A program made the translations under genes and the position numbers. The notes under the pieces were generated by a model that was given only the letters and a program-made list of their open reading frames with translations, ran no database searches and was not told the origin of the DNA. From Pinguiococcus pyrenoidosus (Eukaryota; Sar; Pinguiophyceae; Pinguiochrysidales; Pinguiochrysidaceae): DNA of 14,980 nt. Location of the stretch: contig JAAMXY010001266.1 of NCBI GenBank assembly GCA_019677205.1, positions 1 to 14,980 on the forward strand. The letters run 5' to 3'. Positions 10,751 to 14,980 of the stretch are shown here, one piece after another (positions within the stretch are counted from its first letter, which is position 1; each line of letters opens with the position of its first letter).

Positions 10751-11993
10751 CTACATGTCTTCGACGCGCGTTCCATCGCCTTCCCGCCCATCCTGGCCAT
10801 CTTCCTGATCGCTGGTCCACAAGGTGAGGTTGTCCCTGAGCAGCTGCATGATGAGGGTCGAATCCTTGTAGCTCTCCTCGGAGAGCGTGTCCAACTCCGC
10901 GATGGCCTCGTCGAAGGCGCTCTTGGCTAGCTGGCAAGCTTCGTCGGGACTGTCCATGATCTCGTAGTAGAAGACGGAGAAGTTGAGGGCGAGCCTGGAA
11001 TCGCGCAGCATCGAGCAAGATCATCATCAGGCGCGGCGACGACGCGGCCGCTGGGCTGCAGTGCAACGACCCTTCCCATCAGACGTACCCGAGACGAATC
11101 GGATGGGTGGGAGGGAGGTCCTTCACGGCGACCTCCTGCGCCTGCTTGTAGGAGTCCAGGGCTTCGGTACTGGACTTCTTCCGCCGATCATCAGTCTGGA
11201 ACTCGGCGAGATATCGATGGTAGTCGCCCTTCATCTTGAAATAGAACACCTTCCCTTCCTCCGACGAGGTGTTCGGGATAAGGTCGTTCCCGATGATGCG
11301 GAGAATGTCCTCGCAGATGTCCTCCAGCTCCGACTCGATCTGCTTCTTGTACTTCTCCACCTTCGTCGACGACAGATGCAGAAGGAGCGGCGGAAAGCGC
11401 GATCAGCATCTCAGCCGTCCCGCGTGTCCCAGGCAGAGAATGGGTGCATGGACCAACCTGTGCGCTGGTGTCCGACTCTGCCTTGGCCTCGATGCTGGAG
11501 ATGACACGCCAAGATGCACGTCGAGCCCCAATGACATTCTTGTACGCAACCTTCGAAGCGCCGATTCAGGAGCGGCGGGGCAACCGCGGCCAGGCGAGAA
11601 CACAACGCATCTGCGGAGCGCGTACCGAAAGGAGGTTGCGCTCTTCGACAGACAGCTCCACAGGCATAACTGCCACGTCCTTCATGTACTTCACCTGCGG
11701 GCCGAAGGTGAGATTCGGAAGTCAGATGCAGAGTTCTGCAGCACCACCGGAACATGTCGAAGGCCTCGCGCGGCCAAAGGAAGGGCGAACTGCCGCCAGC
11801 TAGTCCGCAGATGTTGGCCTCGCCACGCGGCGGAACCTCTGCTGACAGGTGCAGCGCCACTTCGTTCCGAAGGTCCGTACGCGACTTCCCAACGGGGTTC
11901 GGGACTTCTGCAGCGTACCATTTCGTCAAAGCGCTCCGCCTGCTCGGCCAGCTTGGCCATGTAGACGAGATCGTCGCGGTTTCCTTCCGACAT
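10751..11993 (-). CDS. 14-3-3 family phosphoserine/phosphothreonine-binding protein
   Basis: Dimeric cytosolic adaptor that binds phosphorylated client proteins. Exons are 11993-11919, 11694-11626, 11550-11458, 11360-11089 and 10994-10751; introns are 224, 75, 97 and 94 nt (phases 0, 0, 0, 2), with donors GTACGC, GTACGC, GTTGGT and GTACGT. The product is 250 aa, standard size. Conserved segments: [37 protein letters not shown] (K52 and R59 of the phosphate pocket), [24 protein letters not shown] (R128, Y129), [16 protein letters not shown] (N174) and [13 protein letters not shown]. The tail after it is short and Asp/Gly-rich. The loop between ISSIE and YKKQIESEL is about four residues shorter than usual, which may mean that the exon 3/4 join uses a different site or that the loop is really short. 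KGDYHRY replaces the usual KGDYYRY. Confidence 0.97.
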
Positions 11994-12676
11994 GCTGAAC
12001 GTGACGTGCGTGAGAAGCGCGGGCGCAGGTGCGATCCGAAGGCGGCAAAACGCTCAGCTGAGACTTCACAGAATCCGCCACCGTTGCGCGCCGGCCTTCG
12101 AGACTTCGCAGTCGCAGTCGTTCAAATCGTCTGAAATGTGTTTTGGTATTTGGTGTTTGGTATCCCGCTCTGCTACGGCGCGATAACTGTGGCGTGCGCG
12201 AGCGCGCCGTCCAACCAGCGCGCACGGCTGTAGAACGAACGGGCGTTGGCCAATCCCGCGTCAGATCTCGCTGCTCAGCCTGGTAAGTTCGCGTCGACAT
12301 TCGTTTCAGAGGGAAAGTACCACACCAATCAGCGTCACGTTTCTTGCCTGCCAACAAACTCAAGCAGCAATCCACCGAAACGATACTGTGTCAGTATTTA
12401 TCGATCTCGAGAAGCCACACAAGAAGCATATTATCGAAAATTTATAACTAAAATCGATCTTGAATGCTGACGCAGATGCCAGATGTTCAGAACCGAGTTG
12501 GCCTCAGTTCGCTTCTTTTCTCCGAAGGTGAAGTGGGCGCGCGTCCGTCCTGGTCTGCAGCACCACGGACAGATGACGTCTCCGTGTGGCGCCGACTGCT
12601 GCTTTTTGCCGGAGCTGTAGCCAGCCGTGCTCTTGCGAAGGTTCCTTTGGCGTGCGACTTGCCTGGGCCGTGAAAG
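11994..12676. promoter_or_regulatory. Divergent promoter region (14-3-3 / oxygenase) with AT-rich island
   Basis: A 683-bp space between divergent starts. The composition falls to AT-rich at about 12370-12470 (for example ATATTATCGAAAATTTATAA). It returns to GC-rich before the oxygenase start. Antisense frames over 12430-12976 overlap the oxygenase coding strand and look like shadows. No specific element can be named. Confidence 0.5.
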
Positions 12677-13462
12677 ATGAGAGCGCTTGTCTCCCTGCTC
12701 GTCCTGCTTTTGTACGCCTTTGCAGGAGTGTCGAGCGCGAAGCGACCAAGCTCGCTCTTGCTCCATCCGGAGGTGCACCCGATCTTCTCCATGGCGCTGC
12801 GGAAGCTCCCCAAGCCGGCGCGGGCCATTCTGGCGGAGTCGTTGCAGCAGAGGGACATCGCATCCGTTGACGCCCGGCATCTTTTGCAGTGCCTGCCGAT
12901 CTCCAAGGCTCACAGAGACGCCGCGGCGAAAGCCCTGAGCCGTCCCGTCGAGCAGGTGGTGGAGACGGTGGACCACGTGCTGACTGCGGAGGAGTGCTTG
13001 AAGCTTCGGGCCTGGGCGGAAGAGCGCATGGACCCCGGCCTGGCAGACTCGGTTGACGGGGCTCCCGAGTACCAGGTCGATTGTGATGAGAATACGCTGG
13101 GGGATCTAGTGGGCCACGACGCCGTCGATCGCATCTGCTCTCTGGCGGAGCGCTGGATGGGGGGGCAGCCGGCCGACGAGATCGGCATCTTCGTGAGAAA
13201 GTACGCCGCGGGGGGGCGGCCGTACATTCCCTTTCACGTGGACACCACGGACGTCACGGTGAACATCTGCTTGTCAGAGCCCGAGGAACATGCCGGCGGC
13301 GACCTACTGGTACTGGCCGGGAAGAAGCTGCGCAGTATCGAGCGGCAAATGGGTAGCGCGACCTGCCATGTGTGGTACTGCTGCCACGGAGTGCAGGGCG
13401 TGACTTCCGGAGAGCGTTGGTCCTTGCTGATGTTCTTCCTGAACAGCAAAGCCTCAAGATGA
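12677..13462 (+). CDS. Secretory 2-oxoglutarate/Fe(II) dioxygenase, prolyl 4-hydroxylase-like
   Basis: A single-exon gene of 261 aa. The N-terminus MRALVSLLVLLLYAFAGVSS is a clear signal peptide, with cleavage expected near Ala21, so the protein should enter the ER or secretory path. There is no Phe after the cleavage site, so plastid import is less likely. The C-terminal half carries the double-stranded beta-helix signature: metal ligands H187 and D189 in PFHVDTTDVTVNICLSEP, GGDL (207-210), a distal His (H237) in YCCHGVQGV and the 2-oxoglutarate-binding Arg (R247) in GERWSLLMFFL. This pattern matches P4H-type oxygenases in which hydroxylation of a peptidyl Pro or a similar residue is typical; the actual substrate is not deducible. 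The start GAAAG ATG has A at -3. The N-terminal 95 residues are unassigned. Confidence 0.88.
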   Translation: MRALVSLLVLLLYAFAGVSSAKRPSSLLLHPEVHPIFSMALRKLPKPARAILAESLQQRDIASVDARHLLQCLPISKAHRDAAAKALSRPVEQVVETVDHVLTAEECLKLRAWAEERMDPGLADSVDGAPEYQVDCDENTLGDLVGHDAVDRICSLAERWMGGQPADEIGIFVRKYAAGGRPYIPFHVDTTDVTVNICLSEPEEHAGGDLLVLAGKKLRSIERQMGSATCHVWYCCHGVQGVTSGERWSLLMFFLNSKASR

Positions 13463-14066
13463 TCCTTCTGTTCCTCTCCGTCTCACGTGAAACGTGCGTG
13501 AATTCCCGTCGTCGCTCTCTCTCAAACGACGAGCTGGATTTTGCGAGCAGCAAGCATTCCTTCCAAGCCACAGAAATCCAGCGTACGAGATACCGATCGC
13601 TACACGCGGAAGGCCTTGCTTGTCGCATCCTCTGTCAGCAAGCCAGTGGCGTGCAGTGCCCATTCATGCAGGCCAGAGGCTGACCTCTATCGCTTCTTCG
13701 CCAAGAGAAGGGCCTGAAGCTGCGGAAGCCAAAGCTCCCGGAGGTCAGATGTCTTGCCCCTTCACAAACATGCTCCTGGAGGTGCTGCCTTTTGTCCTGA
13801 TGTTGACCTCACTACGCCACAGAAGGTGCAGACCGGATGTTTTTTTGGGGGGGCGTCGTTGGGTCGTGGGGGCCGTTGGATCCGGAGTATGCCACTTGAT
13901 GGATATCTTCCGTCGTCACCCCCCGCGCCGGTCTCGATCCTTTCTGTGGGGTGTCAGCTTGTCTTCCCCAATGAGGTTCTCCATGCCTGTGGCCGAGCAC
14001 TAGAAATTTCATACGTTCTGTTTCTGAGCGCCCGGACACATGGCCCTTACATTTGTAGCCTCAGAG
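13463..14066. other. Convergent intergenic region (oxygenase / beta-propeller-like gene)
   Basis: No gene is clearly supported. Open frames of 169 and 115 codons on the plus strand lack recognisable domains; the first begins at a non-ATG codon. A T7-G7 homopolymer junction lies at about 13840-13854. This is probably 3' UTR of both neighbours; a small unrecognised gene cannot be excluded. Confidence 0.45.
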
Positions 14067-14980
14067 CTAGCGATAGGTTGCCGCCTCCTCGGGACGTTTG
14101 ATATCAGGACTTGTCGTCTTCCAACTCTTGCCGTGCCGCTCGTAAACATAGACAAAACCTCTCTGGGCGAAGGCAACATGCCCAGCACCCAGGGTGACAG
14201 CTATCCGGGTGGTGTGAGACAGAACATCGAAGATCCCCGGGGTGGAAGCGTCGGGTAGGTCTGCCTGCTTGTGAGAGAAACGCTCTCGGCCTGCCGACTC
14301 ATGAAACCTCGCCGCTCCGGACAGCGCCGTGGGCAGCAGCACCTCTTCGCGGCTTGCCAATGCACCTTCCGCCGCACCCTCGGCTGCATGCCAATCCACA
14401 ACAATCTTGCCGCTGAACTCAAGACCCTCCGGGAAGCTTGACAAGACGTTTGTCGCCGGGTCCAACTCCGCTTCAGAAGCAGCCCCCCGGACGTCCACAG
14501 CTCCCGCTGCTTGCGCTGGTAATGACGCGTCCGATGCTTTCATCGATGATCTACTCGCAGTGTCCGCCTCTGGCGTGGCGGTCACCAGGCTGACTCTGCC
14601 ATGCTGATTCGATGCGAGCACCAAAGCGGATCGCGTTGAGCGCTCTGCCGAAGGATGCTCACGGAAAGAGAAGCAAGAGATGCCGAGGGAAGCATCTACC
14701 ATGCACATCAGCCGCTTGCCTCCCAGCCGATTTCTCCCTTCCAAAGGGCGCCCAAGCTGAAACATCCCAAATATCTCCGCCCGATGTGCCGCGTTGGTGC
14801 TGTGGGTCGTGCCTTCGCTTTTCTGCTTGCTACTTCGCATGTGCAGGACGCGCACTCTTCTTCCGCCGATTACGTCGTACCCGTAGGCCGCTCGAGCGGA
14901 TGGAAGCGTGGCAAACAGAGTATAGGCGGCGGACGCAGAGCTTGATGCTTGCTCCCTCGCTCCCGCTGCAACTGGCGCGT
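14067..14980 (-). CDS. Possible WD/beta-propeller-like protein, 5' partial
   Basis: An uninterrupted frame of about 303 codons ends at a TAG (14069-14067) and stays open to the right edge, so the 5' part lies outside. No family is securely recognised. Two stretches have propeller-blade character: GISCFSF followed by SALVLASNQHGRVSLV, and RIAVTLGAGHVAFAQRGFVYVYERHGKSW near the C-terminus. They are separated by about 120 Ala/Ser/Glu-rich residues. The codon and amino acid composition resembles the neighbouring real genes, and the antisense frames are shorter and poorer. It is convergent with the oxygenase gene. No membrane segment or signal is visible in this part. It might instead be another beta-rich protein; the coding call is stronger than the fold call. 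Confidence 0.6.
   Translation of the reverse strand, partial: APVAAGAREQASSSASAAYTLFATLPSARAAYGYDVIGGRRVRVLHMRSSKQKSEGTTHSTNAAHRAEIFGMFQLGRPLEGRNRLGGKRLMCMVDASLGISCFSFREHPSAERSTRSALVLASNQHGRVSLVTATPEADTASRSSMKASDASLPAQAAGAVDVRGAASEAELDPATNVLSSFPEGLEFSGKIVVDWHAAEGAAEGALASREEVLLPTALSGAARFHESAGRERFSHKQADLPDASTPGIFDVLSHTTRIAVTLGAGHVAFAQRGFVYVYERHGKSWKTTSPDIKRPEEAATYR

Noticed and set aside
13494-14003. Plus-strand 169-codon frame after the oxygenase gene
   Set aside because: Non-ATG start, no domain, composition unlike the neighbours, and it crosses homopolymer runs; more likely 3' flanking DNA.

Overview
The window is nuclear DNA from a eukaryote, most likely an alga with a secondary plastid of red-algal origin (a stramenopile or haptophyte is my best guess). 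The coding sequence is GC-rich. The genes are compact and carry many short GT-AG introns. The products are eukaryotic: 14-3-3, a CDC50 flippase subunit and a small Tim chaperone. A nuclear plastid-type Cpn60 has a spliced ER signal peptide ending in an A-F-A-P motif, the mark of import into a complex plastid. A cryptophyte is less likely, because in Guillardia the equivalent cpn60 is known to be nucleomorph-encoded.

Layout, left to right: an OMS1/METTL7-like methyltransferase (+, 5' end outside the window); a CDC50/LEM3 protein (+, four exons); an unrecognised coiled-coil, proline-rich protein (-, about seven exons); a Tim13-like protein (+, three exons); Cpn60 (-, two exons); a mitochondrial protein made only of the N-terminal part of an AMP-binding (acyl-CoA synthetase) fold (+, three exons); 14-3-3 (-, five exons); a secreted prolyl-4-hydroxylase-like 2-oxoglutarate/Fe(II) oxygenase (+, one exon); and a possible beta-propeller protein (-, 5' end outside the window). 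From CDC50 onward the strands alternate strictly, giving four convergent and three divergent pairs.

The genes do not form a pathway. They are housekeeping functions: lipid flipping, mitochondrial and plastid protein biogenesis, signalling and secretory-pathway modification. I reconstructed exon junctions by matching splice sites, reading phase and family conservation; 19 introns are proposed, 13 of them phase 0. Three intergenic spaces hold strikingly AT-rich islands. Short tandem repeats lie in two introns and in two 3' flanks. I see no mobile element, CRISPR array, rRNA or convincing tRNA. I found no clear new multi-gene system; the most unusual items are the truncated AMP-binding-like mitochondrial protein, the orphan coiled-coil gene and the in-frame repeat-bearing intron of the methyltransferase.
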